Positions 17,200-24,362 of a DNA stretch of 64,000 bases are shown piece after piece (the stretch's first letter is position 1; each line of letters begins with the position of its first letter). The notes under the pieces are model-generated. The model made no database searches. It was not told the origin of the DNA and worked only from the letters and a program-made list of their open reading frames with translations. Both the position numbers and the translations under genes were made by a program. Source of the stretch: Pseudomonas viridiflava (GTDB taxonomy: Bacteria > Pseudomonadota > Gammaproteobacteria > Pseudomonadales > Pseudomonadaceae); NCBI RefSeq assembly GCF_900580865.1, contig NZ_UTBZ01000164.1, positions 248,001-312,000 on the forward strand, read 5' to 3'.

Positions 17200-17559
17200 T
17201 CATTCGATCCAGCTGTAGAGCGGCGTATCCCCGCCGCTCACCACTTTCACGTCCGCGCTATGGCGCAAACGCACCAGCAAGCGCTTGCCCGCCACCGCGC
17301 TGCCGGTCAGCCCTTCCAGTTGATCAAGCAGGTCCGGCCCGCTGAGCTGCCCGGCCTTGCGCAACAGATCCTTGGCCAGTTGCCACAAGGCATCGTCCTG
17401 ATTCAGCGGTTTCGCCGCCGGGGCTGATGCGACCGCATCAGATTGAGCGACCGGCGCCTGCCCACTCAGCGCCGAACCGAGCTTCGCCCAATCGCCGTCA
17501 TCCAATTCCACCGTCAAGTCCACCGGCACATCGCCGACGGTTCCGCGTATCCGCAACAT
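17200..17559 (-). CDS. Conserved small protein of unknown function
   Basis: The start at 17559 (MLRIRGTVGDVPVDLTVELDDGDW) is chosen because AGGAG precedes it with good spacing; in-frame ATGs further up would add a poorly conserved-looking basic stretch. It has 119 residues, with a beta-rich N-terminus, an Ala/Pro linker around residues 45-60, and a C-terminal helical part with DALWQLAKDLLRKAGQLSG. No signal peptide or membrane segment was seen. Its position between cnoX and the zinc cluster matches P. aeruginosa gene order. Function not recognised. Confidence 0.75.
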   Translation of the reverse strand: MLRIRGTVGDVPVDLTVELDDGDWAKLGSALSGQAPVAQSDAVASAPAAKPLNQDDALWQLAKDLLRKAGQLSGPDLLDQLEGLTGSAVAGKRLLVRLRHSADVKVVSGGDTPLYSWIE

Positions 17560-17646
17560 TGAGTTCGCTCCTGCACTTTTTCTGACCTGCATGCTCCCAC
17601 GGGACTTGTGCAACGCCAAGCGCACGGGCAAACTCTGCGCACTTTC

Positions 17647-17664
17647 GTTATAAGATTACATAAC
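17647..17664 (+). promoter_or_regulatory. Possible Zur operator upstream of the zinc cluster
   Basis: GTTATAAGATTACATAAC is an imperfect palindrome with GTTAT and ATAAC outer arms, about 32 bp before the ATG at 17696. AT-rich palindromes with GTTAT/ATAAC arms are typical of Zur sites in gammaproteobacteria, and the downstream genes encode a His-rich zinc-type protein. The spacing is wider than the tightest consensus, so the call is tentative. Confidence 0.5.
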
Positions 17665-17695
17665 AAACTCTTCACTTTACTTCCCGGAGACCGCC

Positions 17696-18295
17696 ATGCG
17701 TCGTCTGCTGCTCGCTTTGCCGTTTGCCCTGTTGCCGCTGACCACCGCCCATGCGGCTGATGAGCATGATCACGATCACGACCATGAACACGGCAGCCTC
17801 GGTGCGCATGAACATGGCGTTGGTCGTTTGAATGCCGCGCTCGATGGTCAGACCCTGGAGCTAGAGCTGGAAAGCCCGGCGATGAACCTTGTGGGTTTCG
17901 AACACATCGCCACCAGCGATGCCGACAAGGCCAAAGTTGCCGCCGCGCGTGCGCAACTGGAAAAACCCTTAGCCCTGTTCAGCCTGCCCGCCGCTGCCGG
18001 TTGCAAAGTGCTCAGCCAGGAACTGGAAAGTCCGCTGTTCGGCGACAAGCCAGATGCCGACGACCATGATAAAGATGAAGCGGACAAGGACGGTCACGAG
18101 CATCACCATGACCACAGCGAAATCCACGCGCATTACCAATTCAGCTGCGCCACACCGGGCGCCCTGAAAACCCTTGATCTGGCGAACGTCTTCAAGACCT
18201 TCCCGGCGACGCAGAAAATTCAGGTACAACTGATCAGCGCCAGCGGCCAGCAAGGTACTGAAGTGACGGCCAAGGCTGCTGCCCTGAAATTCTGA
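17696..18295 (+). CDS. DUF2796 His-rich periplasmic zinc-binding protein (ZrgA-like)
   Basis: The 199-residue protein has a signal peptide (MRRLLLALPFALLPLTTAHA). Two clusters of His and Asp/Glu follow, one at about residues 22-41 (DEHDHDHDHEHG, HEHGVG) and one at ~121-143 (DDHDKDEADKDGHEHHHDHS); both should bind zinc. DUF2796 members include ZrgA of the Vibrio Zur-regulated zinc transporter and the P. aeruginosa homologue in the same gene order before oprG. It probably delivers zinc to, or receives it from, the ABC system encoded next. Confidence 0.88.
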   Translation: MRRLLLALPFALLPLTTAHAADEHDHDHDHEHGSLGAHEHGVGRLNAALDGQTLELELESPAMNLVGFEHIATSDADKAKVAAARAQLEKPLALFSLPAAAGCKVLSQELESPLFGDKPDADDHDKDEADKDGHEHHHDHSEIHAHYQFSCATPGALKTLDLANVFKTFPATQKIQVQLISASGQQGTEVTAKAAALKF

Positions 18296-18310
18296 CACCA
18301 CCGAAAATCC

Positions 18311-18401
18311 CCTGTAGGAGCTGCAGAGTGAAACGAGGCTGCGATCTTTTGATTGTAAAAAACCAAGATCAAAAGATCGCAGCCTTCGGCAGCTCCTACA
18401 G
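18311..18401. repeat. Second-family REP pair inside the zinc operon
   Basis: CCTGTAGGAGCTGCAGAGTG...GGCTGCGATCTTTTGAT is followed by its inverse, ending CAGCTCCTACAGG. The first arm shares the odd AGAGTGAAACGAGGCTGCG insert with the copy at 7981, indicating common descent. It sits between the DUF2796 gene and the ABC ATPase gene. Confidence 0.88.
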
Positions 18402-18434
18402 GGGGTTATGTGTTCACCTCATGAAACTGGTGCC

Positions 18435-19145
18435 ATGACCCAAGCACTCATCGAACTGTCCGACCTGGGCTTCAACTGGCCCGGCCACCCGCCGTTGCTG
18501 GACATCCCGGCGTTTCGTCTGGAAGCCGGCGAAACCCTGTTCCTCAAAGGCCCTAGCGGCAGCGGCAAAACCACCCTGCTCGGCCTGCTCGGCGGCGTGC
18601 AGAAACCCGGTCGCGGCAGCATTCGCCTGCTTGGCCAGGAACTCACCGAACTCTCCGCCGGCGCCCGCGACACCTTTCGCGTCGATCACACCGGCTACAT
18701 CTTCCAGCAGTTCAACCTGCTGCCATTCCTCTCGGTACGCGAGAACGTCGAGCTGCCGTGTCACTTCTCGAAAATGCGTGCTCAGCGGGCTAAACAGCGT
18801 CACGGCAGTGTCGATCAAGCCGCCGCCACCTTGCTCGCGCACTTGGGTTTGAAAGACGAAAGCATCCTCAGCCGCCGCGCTGACTCACTGTCGATCGGCC
18901 AACAGCAGCGCGTTGCTGCCGCCCGCGCATTGATTGGTCAGCCTGAGTTGGTGATCGCCGACGAACCGACCTCGGCACTGGATTACGACGCTCGGGAAAA
19001 CTTCATTCGTCTGCTGTTCGCTGAATGCCGCGAGGCCGGATCGAGTCTGCTGTTCGTCAGTCACGACCAAAGCCTGGCGCCGCTGTTCGATCGTCATCTG
19101 TCCCTGGCCGAACTCAATCGCGCCGCCACGTCTGCCGAGGTCTGA
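18435..19145 (+). CDS. ABC transporter ATP-binding protein (zinc cluster)
   Basis: A 236-residue MacB/LolD-type ATPase. Walker A GPSGSGKT is at residues 39-46, a Q-loop in YIFQQFNLLPFLSVRENV, the signature LSIGQQQRV near 152-160, and Walker B LVIADEPTSALD near 172-183. The start at 18435 matches the family N-terminus (MTQALIELSDLGF). The next gene, its FtsX-like permease partner, starts 1 nt after the stop. Its place in a Zur-type operon suggests zinc or metallophore handling rather than lipoprotein sorting. Confidence 0.93.
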   Translation: MTQALIELSDLGFNWPGHPPLLDIPAFRLEAGETLFLKGPSGSGKTTLLGLLGGVQKPGRGSIRLLGQELTELSAGARDTFRVDHTGYIFQQFNLLPFLSVRENVELPCHFSKMRAQRAKQRHGSVDQAAATLLAHLGLKDESILSRRADSLSIGQQQRVAAARALIGQPELVIADEPTSALDYDARENFIRLLFAECREAGSSLLFVSHDQSLAPLFDRHLSLAELNRAATSAEV

Positions 19146-19146
19146 G

Positions 19147-20412
19147 ATGTATCTGTTTCGTCTGGCCATGGCCAGCCTGGCCAACCGCCGCTTTACCGCC
19201 CTGCTCACCGCGTTCGCGATTGCTCTGTCGGTGTGTCTGCTGCTCGCCGTCGAGCGTGTGCGCACCGAAGCCAAAGCCAGTTTCGCCAGCACGATCAGCG
19301 GCACCGACCTGATCGTCGGCGCCCGCTCGGGTTCGGTGAACCTGCTGCTGTACTCGGTGTTCCGCATCGGCAATGCCACCAACAACATCCGCTGGGACAG
19401 CTTCGAACACTTCGCCAACAACCCGAAAGTAAAGTGGGCCATTCCGATGTCCCTCGGTGACTCCCATCGCGGTTATCGCGTGATGGGTACCACTGAAGCC
19501 TATTTCGAGCACTACCAGTACGGTCGCCAGCAACATCTGGCACTGGCCGACGGCCGCGCGTTTGCAACGGATCCGTTCGAAGTGGTTCTGGGTGCCGAGG
19601 TCGCGGATGCGCTGCATTACAAGCTCGGTGACAAACTGGTGCTGGCCCATGGCGTGGCCGCGATCAGTCTGGTCAAGCACGACGACAAGCCGTTCACCGT
19701 GGTCGGCATTCTCAAGCGCACCGGCACCCCGGTCGATCGCACGCTGCACATCAGCCTCGGCGGCATGGAGGCGATTCATATCGACTGGCACAACGGCGTG
19801 CCCGCGCGAGGTAACGGCCGGATCACGGCGGATCAGGCGCGCAACATGGACCTGACGCCGCAAGCAATCACCGCGTTTATGCTCGGCCTCAACAGCAAGA
19901 TTTCCACGTTTGCGCTGCAACGCGAGATCAACGAATTCCGTGGCGAACCGATGCTGGCGATTCTGCCGGGCGTGGCATTGCAGGAGTTGTGGAGCCTGAT
20001 GAGCACCGCTGAAAAAGCGCTGTTCGTGGTCTCTTTGTTTGTGGTGTTAACCGGGTTGATCGGCATGCTCACGGCGATTCTCACCAGCCTCAACGAACGT
20101 CGCCGCGAGATGGCGATTCTGCGTTCGGTCGGGGCGCGACCGTGGCATATCGCGAGTCTGCTGGTGCTGGAGGCGTTTGCACTGGCGCTGACAGGCGTCA
20201 TCGCAGGGTTAGCGTTGCTGTACATCGGCATCGCCGCCGCGCAGGGTTATGTGCAGGCCAATTACGGTTTGTATCTGCCGCTGGCGTGGCCGAGCGAGTA
20301 TGAATTGACGTTGCTCGGTGGCATTCTGGCGGCCGCGCTGCTGATGGGCAGCGTGCCGGCCTGGCGCGCGTATCGCCAATCGTTGGCCGATGGCCTGTCG
20401 ATCCGTTTATGA
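19147..20412 (+). CDS. ABC transporter permease, FtsX/MacB-like (zinc cluster)
   Basis: The 421-residue inner-membrane protein has one N-terminal membrane helix (about residues 17-38), a large periplasmic domain with GTDLIVGARSGSVNLLLYSVF (MacB-core-like), and three C-terminal helices with the FtsX motif ILTSLNERRREMAILRSVGARPWHI. This topology belongs to mechanotransducing or efflux-type ABC systems, not to the ZnuB importer class. How it contributes to zinc homeostasis is not established. It overlaps the next gene's early in-frame ATG. Confidence 0.9.
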   Translation: MYLFRLAMASLANRRFTALLTAFAIALSVCLLLAVERVRTEAKASFASTISGTDLIVGARSGSVNLLLYSVFRIGNATNNIRWDSFEHFANNPKVKWAIPMSLGDSHRGYRVMGTTEAYFEHYQYGRQQHLALADGRAFATDPFEVVLGAEVADALHYKLGDKLVLAHGVAAISLVKHDDKPFTVVGILKRTGTPVDRTLHISLGGMEAIHIDWHNGVPARGNGRITADQARNMDLTPQAITAFMLGLNSKISTFALQREINEFRGEPMLAILPGVALQELWSLMSTAEKALFVVSLFVVLTGLIGMLTAILTSLNERRREMAILRSVGARPWHIASLLVLEAFALALTGVIAGLALLYIGIAAAQGYVQANYGLYLPLAWPSEYELTLLGGILAAALLMGSVPAWRAYRQSLADGLSIRL

Positions 20413-20423
20413 GGATGTTCACC

Positions 20424-20942
20424 ATGCCCCGCGCTGCACTCGCGCTGCTGTTGCTGATCGCCCTGCCCGTGTGGGCAGCGGCGCCGAAAGACCTGACGTG
20501 GTCGGAAATGATTCCGCCGGACGCCGCGCCGGAAGTGCCGAACATGACGCCGTTGCATGACCTGTCGAAGATGGGCGATGCGTTGTCTGCCGAGTCCGCG
20601 CCAGCGGCGAAGCAAGACCTGCCGAACGCACCGGTGGTGCAGGCACTCGACGGTCAGAACATTCGTTTGCCGGGCTACATTGTGCCGCTGGAAGTCAACG
20701 AAGAAGGACGTACCACGGACTTTTTGCTGGTGCCGTACTTCGGCGCCTGCATCCACGTGCCGCCTCCACCGTCGAACCAGATTGTGCATGTGAAAAGCGA
20801 GTTGGGCGTGAAGCTCGATGAGCTGTATCAGCCGTACTGGGTCGAGGGGCCGTTGCAGGTCAAGGCATCGAGCAGTGAGTTGGCGGATGCCGGGTATCAG
20901 ATGGATGCCGACAAGATTTATGTGTATGAGCTGCCGGAGTAA
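20424..20942 (+). CDS. DUF3299 exported protein (zinc cluster)
   Basis: The start at 20424 is preferred because GAGGA lies 8 nt upstream; another in-frame ATG at 20409 overlaps the permease stop and could also be used. It has a signal peptide (MPRAALALLLLIALPVWAAA), then a 150-residue DUF3299 domain with LPGYIVPLE, FLLVPYFGACIHVPPPPSNQ and YWVEGPLQV. The single Cys and His in GACIHVPPP could bind metal. It is the last gene of the zinc cluster, and the order agrees with P. aeruginosa. Biochemical role unknown. Confidence 0.87.
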   Translation: MPRAALALLLLIALPVWAAAPKDLTWSEMIPPDAAPEVPNMTPLHDLSKMGDALSAESAPAAKQDLPNAPVVQALDGQNIRLPGYIVPLEVNEEGRTTDFLLVPYFGACIHVPPPPSNQIVHVKSELGVKLDELYQPYWVEGPLQVKASSSELADAGYQMDADKIYVYELPE

Positions 20943-20975
20943 CTTCCGGTAGTTTTGTATTGGCTGATCTATCGT

Positions 20976-21043
20976 CTTCGCGAGCAGGCTCGCTCCCACA
21001 GGAGATCACATTCCAGGGTGGGAGCGAGCCTGCTCGCGAAGAG
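20976..21043. repeat. REP pair
   Basis: Inverted cores CTTCGCGAGCAGGCTCGCTC (from 20976) and GGGAGCGAGCCTGCTCGCGA (to ~21040) lie between the zinc cluster and oprG. Confidence 0.92.
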
Positions 21044-21084
21044 GCCCTCAAGGTTCCACAGAAACTCGCCCCTTCACTGTTTCA

Positions 21085-21098
21085 TTGAGCTGAGTCAA
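21085..21098 (+). promoter_or_regulatory. Anr/FNR-like box upstream of oprG
   Basis: TTGAGCTGAGTCAA matches the Anr/FNR consensus TTGAT-N4-ATCAA in both TTGA and TCAA half-sites, with G in place of T/A at the inner positions. It is 66 bp before the oprG start codon, a distance compatible with activation. P. aeruginosa oprG is known to be Anr-dependent, which supports the call. Confidence 0.6.
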
Positions 21099-21164
21099 AA
21101 GACCGTATCAGTTGGCTTCGTACCATAGGACATCAGAAACTTTTAACGTCCTTTCGGAGCCCCC

Positions 21165-21863
21165 ATGAACAAGTCCTTGCTCAGCGCCTCGCTGTTTGCC
21201 CTCGTGCTCGCAGCCCCGCTCGCCCACGCCCACGAAGCCGGTGACATCCTCATCCGCGCTGGCGCGATCACCGTCAACCCGAAGGCCGACAGCTCCAGCG
21301 TCAAGGTCGATCAGGGTCCGTTGAGCGGCACCAATCTGGGCGGCAAGGCGACCATGAGCAGCGACACCCAACTGGGTCTCAACTTCGCTTACATGCTCAC
21401 CGATCACGTCGGCCTCGAACTGCTCGCGGCGACGCCGTTCGAGCATGACGTCAAGCTCAAAGGCACCGCTTTGCCAGCGGCCAACGGCAAGCTCGGCACC
21501 CTCAAACACCTGCCACCGACCCTCAGCGTCGTTTACTACCCACTGGATTCTAAATCGGCCTTCCAGCCGTATGTCGGCGGCGGTATCAACTACACCTGGA
21601 TCTATGACGAACACGTTGGCAGCGAAGCCAGCGCCAACGGCTTCAGCAATTTCAAGGCGAAAAACTCTTGGGGGCTGGCGTGGCAGGTCGGTGCTGACTA
21701 CATGCTGACCGACAACATCATGCTCAACGCCCAAGTGCGTTACATCGACATCGATACCCGCGCCACCGTCGAGAACAACGCCGTTGCGCCGGGCACACGT
21801 GCACGGGTGAACGTGGATGTGGATCCGTTCATCTACATGGTCGGTTTGGGCTATAAGTTCTAA
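21165..21863 (+). CDS. oprG: Outer-membrane protein OprG (OmpW family)
   Basis: The 232-residue protein has a signal peptide (MNKSLLSASLFALVLAAPLAHA), then an eight-stranded OmpW barrel. Family signatures are GDILIRAGAITVNPKAD, LGLNFAYMLTDHVGLELLAATPF and the C-terminal FIYMVGLGYKF ending in Phe. OmpW/OprG forms a small channel with a hydrophobic lateral exit, implicated in uptake of small hydrophobic molecules. Its place after the zinc cluster matches P. aeruginosa. A candidate Anr site lies upstream. Confidence 0.93.
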   Translation: MNKSLLSASLFALVLAAPLAHAHEAGDILIRAGAITVNPKADSSSVKVDQGPLSGTNLGGKATMSSDTQLGLNFAYMLTDHVGLELLAATPFEHDVKLKGTALPAANGKLGTLKHLPPTLSVVYYPLDSKSAFQPYVGGGINYTWIYDEHVGSEASANGFSNFKAKNSWGLAWQVGADYMLTDNIMLNAQVRYIDIDTRATVENNAVAPGTRARVNVDVDPFIYMVGLGYKF

Positions 21864-21879
21864 GTTGATTGACCGAACG

Positions 21880-22028
21880 TTCACGTGGTGGTGAATGAGG
21901 CTTGGTGGCGAGCAGGCATAGAACTGACGACAACCGTACGCAGTTGATCGGGGATAACATCCCCTTGCCACAGGAATAGCGACATATTCCGGCCGTGAAA
22001 AAGGCGCCTGTCAAAGGGCGCCTTTTTC
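21880..22028 (+). ncRNA. Candidate structured RNA or 3'UTR-derived sRNA after oprG
   Basis: The non-coding stretch after oprG holds a series of stems. TTCAC/GTGAA pairs 21880-21884 with 21891-21895. GTGGC/GCCAC (21905-21909 with 21967-21971) encloses AACTG/CAGTT and GGGGAT/ATCCCC (21950-21955 with 21959-21964). GGAATA/TATTCC follows at 21973-21990, then a 12-bp terminator. Such density of perfect short stems closed by a rho-independent terminator suggests an sRNA or structured 3' UTR. No known RNA family was recognised by eye. Confidence 0.4.
21997..22028 (+). terminator. Rho-independent terminator after oprG
   Basis: GAAAAAGGCGCC (21997-22008) pairs perfectly with GGCGCCTTTTTC (22017-22028) around an 8-nt loop, and the right arm supplies the U-run. 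This is the strongest terminator in this part of the window. Confidence 0.88.
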
Positions 22029-22065
22029 ATGTCTGCCTGGAATGCGTGGTGAGTTTGAGTCCATC

Positions 22066-22240
22066 CCCCTCACCCCAGCCCTCTCCCCCAAGGGGGAGAG
22101 GGGGAAAGGGAGCCGATTTGTGTGTTCTTCAAAATCTCAGTTCGACTCGGTATTTCACGTCGGCGTAACTCGAAAGTTCACCTCGATCAGTCCCCTCTCC
22201 CTCAGGGAGAGGGCTAGGCGGGCGGCGTTCCGATGAGGGG
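22066..22240. repeat. Third repeat family: CCCTCACCCCAGCCCTCTCCC element
   Basis: CCCCTCACCCCAGCCCTCTC with its own GGGGGAGAGGG return (22068-22105) is paired, after ~85 nt, with the inverse TCCCTCAGGGAGAGGGCTAG ending GATGAGGGG (22198-22240). A related element lies at 30933-31113. The intervening sequences also share phrases such as GGAGCCGA, which suggests a common mobile or amplified unit. Confidence 0.8.
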
Positions 22241-22245
22241 GCTTT

Positions 22246-23178
22246 TCAGGAGCGACCGAGCAACCGCGCCAAACCCACACTCATCGGCGTCTGCTGCGGC
22301 AGCTTGAAGCGCTCCAGCAATCGAGCGTTGTTCGCCCGTGAATGGCGGATATCGCCGGAACGCGCCGGGCCATAGCTGATAGGCGGCAATTCACCGACCA
22401 CCGCTTGCAGTGCTTCAAGCATCTGCTTGAGGCTCATCGCCTGATTCCAGCCGACGTTCACCGGGCCGACTTCCACCTCAGGCTTTTCGATCCCCTGTAC
22501 CAGCAAATCGACCAGATCTCCGACATAGAGGAAATCACGCGTCTGCTCGCCATCGCCGAACACAGTGATCGGCAGGCCTTTCTGCGCGCGTTCGCTGAAG
22601 ATGCTGATCACCCCGGAGTACGGCGAGGATGGATCCTGACGCGGGCCGAAGATGTTGAAGAAACGGAAAATCACCGGTTCCAGGCCATGCTGGCGGCGAT
22701 AGAAATCGAAATACTGTTCGCCCGCCAGTTTGTCCGACGCGTAAGGCGTCAGCGGGGCTTTGGGCGTGTATTCATCAATCGACTCGCCCTCACCATTGTT
22801 GCCGTACACCGCTGCACTAGAGGCGTACACCACACGTTTGACCCCGGCCAGACGCATGGCTTCGCAGACATTGAGCGTGCCGATGAAATTGCTCTGGTGA
22901 GTCTTGACCGGATCATCCACCGACGCCTGCACCGAAGCGACGGCCGCCAGGTGAGCGACGGCGCTGCAGCCTTGCATGGCCTTGGCCACCAGCGCCGCAT
23001 CGGCAACATCGCCGACAATCAGCTCAAGCTTTGGATTGTCCAGCGGCAAGTTGCTGCGCTTGCCGGTCGACAAGTCGTCGAGGATGCGCACGGAATGCCC
23101 TTTGGCGAGCAACGCATCGGCCAGGTGCGAGCCAATGAAGCCGGCTCCGCCGGTGATTAAAACAGTCCCTTCAGCCAT
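22246..23178 (-). CDS. NAD-dependent nucleotide-sugar epimerase/dehydratase (extended SDR)
   Basis: The start at 23178 (MAEGTVLITGGAGFIGSHLA) puts the NAD-binding GGAGFIG at residues 10-16; a longer frame to 23349 adds unrelated sequence. Catalytic Y146 and K150 sit in TPYASDK, and the FRFFNIFGPRQDPSSPYSGVISIF segment is typical of UDP-glucose/UDP-GlcNAc 4-epimerases. It has 310 residues. The exact sugar cannot be told from sequence alone. The upstream gene overlaps by 8 nt, so the pair is co-expressed; no glycosyltransferase cluster is adjacent. Confidence 0.88.
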   Translation of the reverse strand: MAEGTVLITGGAGFIGSHLADALLAKGHSVRILDDLSTGKRSNLPLDNPKLELIVGDVADAALVAKAMQGCSAVAHLAAVASVQASVDDPVKTHQSNFIGTLNVCEAMRLAGVKRVVYASSAAVYGNNGEGESIDEYTPKAPLTPYASDKLAGEQYFDFYRRQHGLEPVIFRFFNIFGPRQDPSSPYSGVISIFSERAQKGLPITVFGDGEQTRDFLYVGDLVDLLVQGIEKPEVEVGPVNVGWNQAMSLKQMLEALQAVVGELPPISYGPARSGDIRHSRANNARLLERFKLPQQTPMSVGLARLLGRS

Positions 23179-24055
23179 GACGGTAGAACCTATCCAGTAA
23201 GCCCGGGAGTGCAGCACGCCAGGCGCGCGGCTTGATCCCGAAAGTGTGCAGAATTTTCTTGCAGGCCAGTACCGCGTGCTGTGGCTCCTCGGCAGCGTCC
23301 GGTCGAGCGGCGTGGGCCTGCGCGGTCGGTGCTTCGATAGCCAGCGCATGCAGGCTGCGTGCTTCGGTCAGAATCGCTTGACCCAGCGCCAGCGGTGTTG
23401 TCGCCTCGTGGCCGGCGTAGTGATACGTGCCCCACAGCGGCGCGGCGCAATCTAGTTGCTTGAGCACCGAGATAATTACCCGTGCCGCGTCATCGACCGG
23501 TGTCGGATTGCCGCGGCGATCATCGGCCAGCAGCAATTCTTCCGGTTGCTCGGCGCGAGCGAGAAACCGTCCGAGGGTGCCATCGGGGCTGTCATCGAGC
23601 AACCAGCCAAATCGTAGCAAAACGTGTTGCGGGCACGTGGCGCGCACACTTTGTTCAATTCGCCACAACGCCTGACCACGCAGGCCCAGCGGTACCGGCT
23701 CGTCTTTCTCGCTGTAAGCCGTGGCGCGCGAACCATCGAACACTCGATAACTGGAGGGCTGCACGAGGACGATGTTGTGGTGCTGGCACAATTCGGCAAG
23801 ACGTTCGATTGCACGTTCCTGACCGGCCATACGGCTTTCGCTGACGGTTTCGGCCTGGAACCAGTCGAAATAGTAGGCGAGGTTGATCAATGCATCGGGA
23901 CGAGTGTCGTCGAGCAATTGGGTCAGGCTCGCGGCATCCCAGCCGTCTTCTGGCGGGCGGGGGGCGAGGAAACCGATATCTTCCTCTGCACCGAGGCGAA
24001 TCAGCGCCTGCCCAAGGGCATTCCCGCCGCCCAGTAACATAAGGCGCATTCGCAT
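23171..24055 (-). CDS. RmlD-like sugar-nucleotide-binding SDR protein
   Basis: A 294-residue atypical SDR. The N-terminus LMLLGGGNALGQALIRLG replaces the usual GxxGxxG with GGGNALG. Segments QPSSYRVFDGSRATAYSEKDEPVPLGLRGQALWRIEQ and VLRFGWLLD recall RmlD (dTDP-4-dehydrorhamnose reductase), but the YxxxK pair is not evident, so it may bind rather than turn over a nucleotide sugar. It overlaps the epimerase gene, and the pair matches P. aeruginosa gene order after oprG. The start could also be the second in-frame ATG at 24049. Confidence 0.8.
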   Translation of the reverse strand: MRMRLMLLGGGNALGQALIRLGAEEDIGFLAPRPPEDGWDAASLTQLLDDTRPDALINLAYYFDWFQAETVSESRMAGQERAIERLAELCQHHNIVLVQPSSYRVFDGSRATAYSEKDEPVPLGLRGQALWRIEQSVRATCPQHVLLRFGWLLDDSPDGTLGRFLARAEQPEELLLADDRRGNPTPVDDAARVIISVLKQLDCAAPLWGTYHYAGHEATTPLALGQAILTEARSLHALAIEAPTAQAHAARPDAAEEPQHAVLACKKILHTFGIKPRAWRAALPGLLDRFYRHG

Positions 24056-24215
24056 AGAGTCAGCAGGCCCAGTCTGATTGGAACGATGGCTTTAGCGACG
24101 GATCTCGTGGAACCGTCGTCGATAATTACCGGAATCGTTGCATTTTGCGGGTTTAGTGCGCAACCGTCATCCGTAAAGTGTAGATCGCCGGGATTTGTGT
24201 CGTGGCAACTGGCCC

Positions 24216-24294
24216 CTTCGCGAGCAAGCTCGCTCCCACAAGGGATTTACGGCGCACACAAATCCACTGTGGGAGCGAGCCTGCTCGCGAAAAG
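24216..24294. repeat. REP pair
   Basis: Inverted cores CTTCGCGAGCAAGCTCGCTC (from 24216) and TGTGGGAGCGAGCCTGCTCG (from 24268) occupy the gap between the SDR pair and the divergent helicase gene. Confidence 0.92.
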
Positions 24295-24362
24295 GCCCGA
24301 CTAGACGCTGAAGATCCCAGCGGTACTTGCATCTTCCCACCCGTGCCCGCATAACTTAAGCC

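Noticed and set aside
21864..22245. tRNA or known regulatory RNA after oprG
   Set aside because: The stems do not make a cloverleaf with a TPsiC arm, and no match to Rsm, Crc or PrrF-type RNAs was recognised; kept only as an unnamed candidate.
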